Shown piece by piece: positions 1 through 10,623 of a stretch of 64,000 nt of DNA. The notes beneath the pieces were generated by a model, which searched no databases, was not told the DNA's origin, and worked only from the letters and a program-made list of their open reading frames with translations. The stretch is from Agelaius tricolor (taxonomy: Eukaryota; Chordata; Aves; Passeriformes; Icteridae): assembly GCA_023055355.1 (NCBI GenBank), contig JALJCS010000001.1, forward strand, positions 91,993,381 through 92,057,380, in the 5' to 3' direction. Within the stretch, counting starts at the first letter, position 1, and the number at the start of each line of letters is the position of its first letter. Both the position numbers and the translations under genes were made by a program.

Positions 1-3000
1 GGGCAAATAGTGATATAAAAACCTCTGTGCCAGTTTTGAAAGGTTGAGGAGACATTTTCACAGTGTCAGATTTGGTTAGTGATATAAATAGCAGCAGAGG
101 TAGGTCAGCACAGAGTCAAAATGAAACTCAGACTTCACATTGCTGATCAGCAAAAGGAGGGCATTTTCTCTTTGCACATGCCTTGCTAATTGGGTCCTGT
201 GTGAGGTCCTGTCCTCTAGCCACCAGCAACCTCATTGTTGGTGATGCCTCTGGTGATGCCTTCATTGCCTTCCAGTGTCCTCTGGGGTCTGCACCTCAGC
301 ATAGAGCCTCTCTGCAAAGTACCCTGAGCAAATCTGGGATAAGTAGGCTAACTGCACCCTTGGAGAATCGATGGACTTCAAAAATATGTATCTCAGATTC
401 TCTAAGTAATGCCAACATAAACTTTCACTTCCTATGAATAGATTTGACCTGACTGAAGTCAGTGTGAGTTTGCTATGGACTTTAGTGTGAGTAGAATTTT
501 ATGCCATTTGTGTTCAGCTTCTGCCCTACTCAAAACCTCCTTGGAAAAATGTAGCCCTGAGATACAAAGAGGCATGTGAAACCAGAAGAAATTGATTTAT
601 TTGAGAAGCAACAGAGAATGACTCCAAAATGGCAATAATTAATAGAAATGCCACATTACCTTTAATGATAATTTTCCTTAGAGAGTGTTTTTTTCAAAAA
701 GGCACGTCTCACCTGTGAGAAGCACATGGGCACTGTCTGGCTAAAGGGGAAATTGTTAGTAGGAATCCCTCAGCCAAACACACCAGGACAGATGCTCCCA
801 AAACTGCTACATCTGCTTCTTTGAAAAACACTTCTTCCACATCCTCTGCTATAGTGCCAATGTGCACTCTTGGGAAATGGATAAAAGCACACTCCAGATT
901 TTCACATGCCAAAGTGGGAATAATGATTCACTAATTAATCCCTCCTTAACAAAACAACAGACTACTTGAAGAAAAGAAAAAGCAGTAAACACTGTTAGGA
1001 TTTTCTGCAACACCAGAGAAAAATGGGAACCATTCTAAAATTAGGTACGTGTGTGCAAGAGGAACAATATCCTGCAGCATTGCCCAAGATGCTCATGAGA
1101 TGAGCCTTTCTTTAACTGGGATTTGTCTCACGCATGTGACCTATTAAAGAAAAAAAAACGAACTGAACACAAAAAATTGTTTCCTAACAGTGTGTTTATG
1201 TTTATCCCATTATTAAAAAATTGCTCAAGACTTATATTGTCAACAAAACAAAAAATACAACCTTTACAATCCTTCTAGGGTCAATGATGACAATCAACAA
1301 AAACTAGTGTTGGTTGTGCAAATTGAGGGTCTGGAGGCACTGAACTTACTCAGTCAAGTTTCTCTTTAGACTTCAAAGCATTCTGGAGAGCAGAATACAT
1401 GCAACAAGGCTGTTTGGGTCAGTGCTTCCTTTTTTAGTATTCATTTTCTGTCCTCCTTTTACCGGCTGATTTCCAAAACATGGGCCAACATCTTGGAGCC
1501 TAAACACAGACTGCAGAAAACAAGCCATGCAACCATTGCTTGTTTTGGTGCAAAAATAATGAATTTAGTCTGGGGAAAAGAAAAGGGGAGCCTGCTTGTA
1601 GCAGCATCTCACCCTATCCTGCACAGAAGGAACAAAACAGTCATCCATCTTATTCTAACATATATAATTTATAATATGTTTATGCTTTTTTTTTTTTTGC
1701 TGACAACTTTAATAAGTAGTTGCCCTACAGTCTTGTACAGAAAAAATGCTACAGTTCTGGGCTCAGGTTTAACCCCATCCTTCCAGCTTTGCTGTGACAA
1801 GTTTTTTAGGAGAGGGGGACCACTTGGGATATTCCTGTCCATCATGCTGTTGTTGATATCCCTACCTGATGACAAAGAAACCACCCACCATCCCAGGCCT
1901 CTCTGCATACAAAAATTACTGGCCTATCCATCAGTCCAGTGGAGAGGGCTGACAAGACATACTACACTCAAATGTAAAACACATGGCTGCAAAACACTTA
2001 GTTTCCTGGCAATAATTAAGAATGCTACTTGGCAGGTTGGCAGCCACATAAAACAACTGTTAGTCAGCTTTAAATTTATTGCTTTCCCAGCTTATTGAAA
2101 TGAAACCCATATTATAAACGTATGTATGAAACGAGGCCTCAGATGATGAAACGACATGCACATAAAGTCAAGGCAGAAGTAAATTGTCTCAGGAGAGCTT
2201 TAAAAGTTGCTGTGTCCTAAAGCAAGCAGAGAGAAGTACACCTTCTGGGGTGAGCCACCTGGAAACTCACCTGACTCTCCCGGCTTGCTGCCATCAGGCA
2301 GACAAAATATCAAAAGCTTCAAAATGCTTGCTAATTTTTATGCAAAATAAAGTGGAGAAAAGCTAATTGCCATTAAGTTTGCTTTCCCTTTTACAATTAT
2401 CTAGGGTGAGCTGCCTTGTGTGGGGTATATGCATGGACGCAATCTTATTACACCCTTTGCAATTACTGTAAATGAACTAAAACTGCTGCTGGCCACATTC
2501 CTGATGTCTCTGTGCCATTTTATCTGGCTGTTGTGGCAGCTCAGCCCAGCATTACTGTCCTGGTGATCCCCATGATCATAACCCCTTCCCTTTGCTGATC
2601 AGCAGGCATCAGCTCTGACCTCCCATAGCCTTCATCCTTGTTGGTGGCCCAAACAGCTCAGTGTCTGACCATCCCACTTCCTGAGCCAAACTCTCCATTC
2701 CTCAGCTTGCCTTAGAAAAATCTGATCCACCTTGACTTTGTTTGTGAACTTCTGGGAATGAACACAGGCTGCCAGGGAAGGGGACAGTGGCCTCTCCTGC
2801 ATCATTTGTGAGCCCATGGCTGTCCTGCACTTGAGGGCTGCCTGGCATTCCCTGACTTCAAACACTGGAGGGGAAGCCATACTGCTCTGGGAGTCCAGGC
2901 AGTGGATTCAACTGCAGCCCAACACTGCTCTGCATTTGTTTCCTGCTGGAAAAGAAAAAAAAACCCAGGGAATTTACAATTATCTAGCGCCTGCTTTTTA

Positions 3001-3655
3001 GGGTCCTGAAATGATTTCAAAATTTAGATCCAAATCCTATTAACACTTTGCCATATGACTGACTTGACTTGCATGAAGCAACACTTGCCAGGTCTCTTTG
3101 AGGTTTCTCATAAAGAAAAGCTGTACATGTGCTAAAGTGTTTGCAGAATCAGCTCCTTGGAGCTAAATTTTTTTTGAATAGTTGCACTGCTCTTCCTACA
3201 GTCACTGGCCTCCTGGGGACATTCAGGCTTCTTCTAGGGTGGAAAAGCTGTGGATGTTTGTGCTGCAGTAAGCCAATGCTGCAGTTTGCTGCTCTGAGAC
3301 CTTCCCTCTGCCCTTATAAGAAGATCAGAACAAATCTGCCTGCACCAAGACTGGCTTTTCTGGTGAAAAGTTCCCAAGGGATTCACTGAGGTGACATAAC
3401 CTTAAGTATACTGAAATCAAAGGTAACCTGGTACCCAGAAACTACATTAAGAGTGTGTCTGATCGTCTGTTCACAAGTTCTTGGCAGATTTTCCAATGGA
3501 GATTGTAGCTGATTTACTTAGACCTTAATGCATGTTCCTAGGAAGGGCACATTGAATTTTCCCCTGAAGAGCTGCTGCATTTGGGTTGGTAGAACCACAA
3601 AGCCATGAAGCAGTATGTATGCTCAGTTAGTTTTGCTACTAGACTGAGACTCAGG
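1..3655. other. Unique non-coding DNA, no gene seen
   Basis: AT-rich single-copy sequence. Open frames up to about 200 codons occur (for example 1493-2098 on the plus strand) but they have low-complexity or random composition, no recognisable domain and competing frames on the other strand. A 13-base T run starts near 1686. Apart from the palindromic relic at 446-505 I see no repeat or exon. Confidence 0.6.
446..505. repeat. Diverged copy of ancient palindromic repeat
   Basis: A TGAAGTCAGTG segment is followed by GTTTGCTATGGACTTTAGTGTGAG and a flank resembling AGCAGGATTTT. This is the layout of an old amniote repeat with arms around TGAAGTCAATGG / CCATTGACTTCA, seen more clearly at 13011-13089. 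It is heavily mutated, and the assignment rests on my recollection of the family pattern. Confidence 0.4.
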
Positions 3656-3658
3656 GGT

Positions 3659-3818
3659 TGTTTTTTTTTTTGGTTTTTGGGAGTTTTTCGGTTTGGTTGG
3701 GCTTTTTGAGTTTTGTTGGTTGGTTGTTTTGGTTTGGGGTTTTTTGTGTGTGAGGTTTTTCTTTGTTTGTTGTTTTTGTTTTGGTTTTTGGGTTTTGGTT
3801 TTTTGGGTTTTTTTTAGT
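3659..3818. repeat. T/G-rich low-complexity tract
   Basis: About 160 bases are almost entirely T and G on the plus strand, mostly short T runs separated by GG or GGG, with no fixed period. It gives spurious open frames on both strands (Lys/Thr/Gln-rich on minus, Phe/Val/Leu-rich on plus). It is a degenerate simple repeat, not coding. Confidence 0.85.
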
Positions 3819-3830
3819 TTTTCCACAATA

Positions 3831-6800
3831 AATATTTACAAAAAAAATCCTGAAAATTCCTATGCTGGAATTTAAACAAAGCCTTCATGCACATTTGTAA
3901 AAATGCTACATGCCAAAATTCTGGGCACATTTTAAAAAGCTAAACAAATCAAATTTTGAAAATAGTTAAGTGTCCTTTTCTGAGCATGATATTAGTGTTC
4001 TCCTAAAACATTATCTAATGTGTGTTCTTGCTGAAAATGTGAGCATCTAGGTGCAAGCATAAAATCTCAAGGAAGGGAGCAAATAGTGTCTCCATGTGAA
4101 GAGGAGATACCTCAGCAGTCATGTGTTAGATAGAAAGGAGTAGGTGCAGGAACAGCAGAGAATAGATGGATATGTAGGGAACTGACAGTAAGAGGGCTGA
4201 GCACTAAAGGAGCCAAAGGAAAAATTGTAGCATACAGAAAAGGCAAGATGAAAAGGAAGAGAAAGAGAAAGAGAAAGAGAAAGAGAAAGAGAAAGAGAAA
4301 GAGAAAGAGAAAGAGAAAAAGCAGAGGAAGACAACATAAGGCAAGAAGAAAGTGAAAAGGGAAGAAGAAAAAACATCCTGAGGCTGTGGGTCAAAAGTAA
4401 GAGGATAATAGAAGAGTAATTTGAGAAAAAAATAGAAAAGGGGAAAAATAGTGTAAAGCAGTAAATTGTAAATTGTGAATTGATGTGCCTTTTTTTTCTT
4501 TTAAAGTAAGCTTAATTCCAGGATGTAAAATTAAATTAAAAGGCACACAAGTATTTTCTATGCAAAATATACACTTTTGTATAGATAGATGCACTTGCAC
4601 ACAAATGGACATCTTGAGCAGCCTATAAAAGTGTGCCACAATCCCCTCCAAAAAACCACAACAGTAAACTGTGCACAAGCACACATGGCTGTGGTAAATG
4701 GAGCCTAGTTGTGATAGACAGCTCTTGGCTGCTTAAAGATATTGCCCAGACAGCTTTCATCCCTTCTAGCCAGCCTGCTACAGCAGGAAAAGCACAAGAA
4801 AAAGAACAACAAAGTCCAGAGGCAAATGGTTTGCCCAGAGGTCTTCATATTGGCATAGGGAGCAGAGAGAAAAAGTAGTTGTGGAGTAAGTAATTATTAA
4901 ACTAGCTACCTGGAAAAGAAAATTAAATAAGGCAGAAGAATGAACAGCGAAACTTTGGGGTGTATAAAATAAAACTACCCTTCTATGCTACATGCAAAGA
5001 AACACAGGAAAAGATTGCTGATAAATGTTTCAGGAAGACATTGCTTTGGGCTGGTACATAGACCCATATGTTTATATGTTACTGTAAAGAAAAAACCCCA
5101 AACCTCCCTTGCTCCCAACACACCATGAAAACAAATGGAGGAGGAGAGAAATAAGGGAAATCAAAGCAGTACAAAACCAGCCTATTTTTCCCTTTCTTTT
5201 TCTTAGACTTGTGCTTAGCTGAAGCACAAGACAGTTTGCTGATATAATGACTGTATTTCCATTGCAATTCCCTGCTTTAATTTGTGAAGATTTTCTTCCA
5301 GTTTGGGCACTTTGGGCTGAAATTTTCCAGTATGCCCCCTTCACCTATGAAATAAAAAGTTAAATCTTTCTGAGGAAAGGTGTTGAGGCAATGCTGAAAA
5401 CTATGCTAAATTAAATTTTTAAAAGTTGACACATTTTTCCCATTTCTAAATACTAGGACTTGTACTTACATGTGCTCCTGAATCATGGGTTTAGGTTTCT
5501 TTTCCAAAAAAGAAGTCCAATGTAGACACTACATTTTAATTTTGTGAACTTTTTGAGTGGTTTTTTTTTGCTAAAACTCTTGCTGTGGGGATGAGGCATA
5601 TATCCTCCCTGCCTCCTGAAATTTCTGAATTCCCCCCATCTGATACAGACTCGGAGTCTGCTTTCTGGCAAGTTTCCAGCTGCCAACTGAAGTTCCAGTC
5701 AGTAATGGCATTCTTTTAAAAAATGTCAAGTGTAGAAGTTTTATGATGTACTGTATACACGTGCTACTAAAAATTTGCAGCAGGGCAAGTCATTTGTAAT
5801 GAACTTTTTTCACTTGTGAATTATCTGCAGACAGACTGACTTTTTTTCCCCCTAATCTGATTTATTATTTGCAGTTTGTTTCCAATTTCCACTGGTAATT
5901 TTTGATCTGCACTTTTTTCCCTCCACCATCCTTTAGATTTGAAATTCTGATAATAAAAATTTGAAGCGGGGTCTTTCCGCTGGTTGTTTGGTTTCTTTTC
6001 ATCATCTGGTTGGATGAGGTAAGTTGTCTAGGTTTGTATTTCTGGGGGACACAGCCTCATCATAATTTAGATACTAGCTTTTTATATGCCACAAAATTTG
6101 CTTTCATCTAAGAAAAGACAAAAAGCACAACACAGGCTAATCAAAACTTGTACTCGGGTTTAAAAAGGAGTTTATGCTTTGTTAGAAATAGAGATATTTT
6201 TTCCTAAATTGTCACAGATTTAGGGTCTGCTAAAAACAATAGATGCTGGTATTTGCTGTGATTAAATCTCAGGGACAGATGTCAGAAGAGAAGCTGCAGA
6301 AAGATCCTGTTTACTAACACAGAGCTACAGCATCACTCATAAAGATGGCCTCTAAACTACTGTGGCTTCTTTGGATGTCTACATTTTCTCTTGATCTGTG
6401 ATGGTGAGAGCAGAGGATGTGGGAACAGTCAGTTCCCACTTTTTTGGGAGTGCCTGCCTTTTTGGGGGGTCTATCATGGCATCTACACCAGCACCAGGGG
6501 TGCAGGATAGCTGTGGGGTGGTCGTTGGCCAGGGATGCAAAAGCAAGGCAGAGACCATGAACGGGGTCCTGTGTTCCTGGACGTCAAGCAAATGTTTAAT
6601 GTCGAGGCATGTTTTATGTCAATCAAACACATAAACCACTGTTACTGTTACTGGGACTGCATGAGCCCATAAAGATGCACTTTTAAACCTTTAAAAGTAA
6701 GGTTCCGTAATTACATCTCATAGAACCCTCCAGGTCCCAGGGGTGCCTTTCTGCTTTTAAGATACCCAAGGTGGATGAGGTAAAGGAGAAAAAAACCCCT

Positions 6801-8185
6801 TCCTTAAAGCTCTGAGGGCAGAAAAATGCAAGCGCTCTCCAATTCCATGCACAAGATCTCTCAAGCTCTGATTTATTGGCTTTAATAACTGTGGGATTTC
6901 TCTCTGCTTTTTGGCTGGAGAAATTGAAGCCATGATGTTTGAGAATGTCTTTCTTCCAGAATAATCTGCTCTACTGCCAGTCATTGGGGGAAGCCAGCAG
7001 GCTCACTTTATTCAAGCTGCAGGATCCTCTTTCTAAACTACTTTTAAATCTATCTTGATGCTAAAGCAGCCTCGTTTCACAACAAAAAGGCCTCTTCTGG
7101 GCAGCAAAAAGTGAGGCTTTCCCTTACAAAAGGTGCAAGTGACTCAGCTGTGGTGGGTGTTGTGTAATAGTCAGTGCTTCTTCGTGAGTAAGACATCTGA
7201 GCTTCAGGCTGCCACACTTATTTCTTGGAGGCACTGCAGCTCAGTCACCATGCTGGATTTCTTCTGGAAATAATGATGGCTCCTGTCAGAGCAATGAATG
7301 ATAAGAGGAATTAGACATCTGAACTTTGAGGAGGTGTGCAAGCCATGTATTTAAATCAGATTACTCAAGCTGTTACTGTCCACTGCCTTTCATCACCCCC
7401 CAGCCCAGCAGACACTGCTGCCTTTGAGGCAGAACCCCTCGGTTTCAGTCCTGACCACAGGGCATGGACCTCACCTCCCTGCCAGTCTGGAGGTGGAGAG
7501 CAGTGCTGGGGCTTATTTCCAACTGGACAAACAAAATCCCACTTTGGATTTTTGCATTGACAATGAAAGGATTTAGAGACAGTGTCAGAAATGCAGGGAG
7601 AAAAAGATTGACGGCGCAGTACAGTGCAGTCATTGGATAAGCTACATTATTTTCCCAGGTATATCTTTAAACTGAAACAAGCCCCAGAGGTCACAGCAGC
7701 ACTTTTTGAAATTCTCCAGCAGCTGTAACTCACAGGGGTCCATAGACCAGATCCACAGACACAAAGCTTTTCACTGTCTTCTCCAGTGGGATGTGGCCAG
7801 TTAGCATTGGTTGGGAATTTTCCAACAAAACACTGTTGTTATAAAATGCCAGGTCATTGGCCCCAGTATTTTCATTAAAATAAAGGTTTCTGAAGTCTGA
7901 CATGAAAATTTTGAGCAAAACAAGAGAGCACATGGCAAAATAACTCGCTTTTCAGGGCACTCCAACCAGAACTGGATGGAGTTGAGCCTGGAAACTGTAT
8001 TTTTCATATTACAGGTGAATTTCCAAGCACCAAGCTTGGAAGACAGATGTTAGCTTCTTTTTTATGGGAAAACAGAGCTAGTGGGTCTGAGTGTTGCAGT
8101 CATTAGGATTCAATAAACCTAGGCCTCCAAAATTGGAAAGCTCTCCTACCCGGTTCTCTAATGAAAATCTTGAAAAACATTCTGT
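3831..8185. other. Unique non-coding DNA with one microsatellite
   Basis: No exon, RNA gene or recognisable transposon is seen apart from the GAAAGA array at 4255-4318. Composition is AT-rich with short T and A runs. Open frames are all under 100 codons and look random. Confidence 0.55.
4255..4318. repeat. (GAAAGA)n microsatellite
   Basis: Roughly ten uninterrupted copies of the hexamer GAAAGA, flanked by more purine-rich DNA on both sides (about 4230-4370). The minus strand reads as alternating Ser-Leu, which explains the open frame there. This homopurine tract is likely to vary in length between individuals. Confidence 0.95.
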
Positions 8186-9039
8186 AACAAAAAAAAAAAA
8201 AAAATTTAATTTGCATTTTGTTTCTGTGCAATTGTTTATTTATATGAATAAATATCTGTGAATAAAGGAAACAAGAGGGGGAATGAATTCTGATCTAACT
8301 ACCCATTGTTTTAGGAGCAAAAAAAAAAAATTAAAGAAAAAGCCAGGAAATTACAAGCTGAGGTTCCCAGTTGACAGTACATATGTCATTTGCATCTTGA
8401 TACATTTCATATTTCCCATGACAACAAGAATTTCCATTTATGAGGATTTTGTTTAACTTTGAATTTCCTGATTTTTGTCAAGATGTGGAATATTTTAATG
8501 CTCTACATGTAATGAGCAGTTTTAATCTCTTGCTTGGTTATTGGAGACTAGCCTAACATTATTTTACACACCCCTACACAATTCCTAGACAGTATTTTCA
8601 AGGTTGAAGCACAACTAGACTTTCCTGAGCTGACATTAACACTTTGGCAAAGAGATCTGGGTGCGCTGTGCACCTTCTTTTCCCCGCAGGAGGGTTCCTC
8701 TCTACTTGCCAGGCAGGTTTCCCTGGCTCCTGGCTGCTGCAGCCTCTCAGGGTTTATTTGCAGTGTGTGATAATCTAAATTCCTCATGAACACCTTCCAT
8801 CACTCGCTTGCTGATCCGTGTCCTGTTCTTTTGGCTGAATTATATTTTAAAGTCCCTCCTGGCTTCCCTCAGTTGGGTCTGATGCTGTCTGCTATGAAAT
8901 GACCCTTGTCCTGAATGACTATCACTCATGTTTGCCCTAAAAAAATACAATGTACCTATAGTGTTAAAGCAAATAAGCCACATGTCATATTAGCAAGTAT
9001 GTGCAGTTAAAGACCAGCAGACCAGAAAAGACCCACCTC
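8186..9039. other. AT-rich non-coding DNA with A runs
   Basis: A 16-base A run (8189-8204) and an 11-base A run near 8320 lie in very AT-rich DNA. I looked for a processed copy upstream of the first A run and saw no recognisable gene. No exon is seen. Confidence 0.55.
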
Positions 9040-9830
9040 GTATTGTCTTATGATTCATATTTAAATATTTCTTCCCTCCAAGGTGGGAACTCAGTTGGAT
9101 ACGGTCTGTGTGGCCCTTTCCCACCAGTCCTGAGTGACCAATAATTAATTTATGCTGAATGTAATTACTCCCTTGTTAACAGTAGTTTTTCTGCACTTTC
9201 TCTCAGTTGGCTCTGGAGACGTACATGTTGAGTGTGATGTATGACTCCTGGCACGGAATGAAACCCTAGTCCTGTGAAAAGACATAGATAAAGTGAGGCT
9301 GCTCCATTACTCGCTAATGAATTTATAGGCTCACCGCTCTTATCTGAAGTGCAGCAGAGAAAAATTCTTAGAGGCTATTAGTGTAGTCTTGAAATAAAGA
9401 TATTGGGACTTGGGTTTAGACATCCTTCTCTGTCCTGTCACTTCAATAGGCACTTCAAAACAACAACAAGAAGAAAATGTTTTTAATCTAAAGGCAGGAG
9501 AGCAAGACAGACAGCTGCTACGGCCTAGGCTATACATTTGCCAAGAAACACCGGGGCTGGAAAAGCAAGGAATAATGAAAACCCTTCCCACGTGATGACC
9601 CATTAATGGCACACGGGCGCGCGCAGAGCGGTGTGGTGCAGCGCGGGATGCATTTCAGATCCTGAGCTGCTGCAGCTATTGTGTTTCAAAGCAGTAGTCA
9701 TGTTAATGTGGTGCTGGCAGGCAGACGTGAGCCTTTTTGGAAGGCGCTATAACAGCTTCCTAGAAATTAAAGACAGAAGGGGCTGGCAGATCATATACCC
9801 CCTCCTCCTAAACACTGCAGGCTGCTAGGA
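9040..9830. promoter_or_regulatory. Candidate conserved non-coding block
   Basis: The stretch looks unlike its surroundings. It holds homeodomain-type words (TAATTAAT near 9143, GTAATTAC at 9161-9168), a GTTAAC half-site for an HNF1-like factor near 9175, and scattered CpGs that include a CG-rich burst at 9615-9650. It has no coding frame and no transposon signature. This is the texture of long-range enhancers near developmental genes. Function and conservation are inferred, not shown. Confidence 0.3.
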
Positions 9831-10341
9831 TTCATGCAAATATCTGGAACCACTACCAGTTAAGGCAAACATTTTAACCTTAAAAACATTATCTTGGTGT
9901 CAGCAGCAGAAGAGATCCAGGACCTGGTGCCTCCTGGATGAGAGGGCCTTGTGCTGGTGGGGTACAAAGCACATTTGCCAATCTCAGACAATCCTGCTGG
10001 ACAAAAACTATGCCCCAGGCCACAGGGATTATGGAATATTAATCCCAATATTTCCAGGTGCGTCGTGCCTGGCTTTGTCTAGCCCTTGCTGCTGGGCCAA
10101 AGGCGGCAGCTGGGGTGTTTCACCTCAGAGATACCTTTGGCTGGCTGGATGCTGCAGCTGGGCACTCAGAACAAATCCAGGCATAGTAGGAACTCAGTTT
10201 ACCTCTGGTGGAAAAGGTTCAGGCGACAGTGAAGAGAAACAGGAGAGGATTCTATCGTAGAGTTTTAATCCAGAGTTTTATTCCAGGATGATAGACCTCT
10301 GAAACAGCTCCCAACAGAATCCAGACCGCATGGTCCCGTCT

Positions 10342-10443
10342 CCTTTTAAGCCCGGGGACAGGGGGAGGGGAGGGACAGGTGAGGCACCAACCAGGTGTGA
10401 GGAGGGGAAGGCTCAAGGGATAAAGACACTTGGACAGGCCAAT
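10342..10443 (-). promoter_or_regulatory. LTR core promoter (U3 end)
   Basis: In minus-strand order the segment contains an ATTGG (inverted CCAAT) box, C-rich Sp1-like boxes and a TTAAAAGG TATA-like word. The AATAAA signal lies about 65 bp downstream at 10277-10282. Spacing fits a retroviral U3/R junction. Whether it is still active cannot be told from sequence. Confidence 0.5.
10354..10374 (+). other. G-quadruplex motif inside LTR
   Basis: Four G runs of 4, 5, 4 and 3 bases are separated by loops of ACA, A and A. This satisfies the usual G3+N1-7 quadruplex rule. It lies on the strand opposite to the LTR transcript, just upstream of its TATA-like word. Confidence 0.7.
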
Positions 10444-10623
10444 GAGCCCAGACCTGAGGGGCATCTTTTGAACTTCTGCCAACCACACCATGACCCTGCT
10501 GGAATGTTAAGATTGATGGACAGCTCTCAGCAGGAGGGCAACAGGGGAGGGGAAAGGAGAGGCTGGCACACCTGGGGAGTTGGGATAGGTGAAACAGGAA
10601 ATGGCATCACACTGCAACACAGG

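Larger units (their letters stand above)
10059..10619 (-). mobile_element. Solo LTR of an endogenous retrovirus, minus orientation
   Basis: The element begins TG and ends CA and is flanked by a 4-bp direct repeat CAGG (10055-10058 and 10620-10623). Read on the minus strand it has promoter order: an inverted CCAAT box (10439-10443), a GC-rich tract (10354-10374), a TATA-like TTAAAAGG word (10342-10350) and a polyadenylation signal AATAAA (10277-10282). No viral gene adjoins it, so it is a solo LTR. The text resembles LTRs I recall from songbird genomes. A 4-bp target duplication would suit a gammaretrovirus-like (ERV1) origin, but with so short a match the ends are uncertain. The central part, 10170-10619, is surer than the left end. 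Confidence 0.65.

Noticed and set aside
1493..2098. 201-codon plus-strand frame as a gene
   Set aside because: Composition looks random, with no family resemblance, and a T run creates part of the frame.
4119..4394. Ser-Leu repeat protein on the minus strand
   Set aside because: Produced by the GAAAGA hexamer array.
8189..8204. Poly-A tail of a processed pseudogene
   Set aside because: The upstream sequence has no coding resemblance and no target duplication was found.
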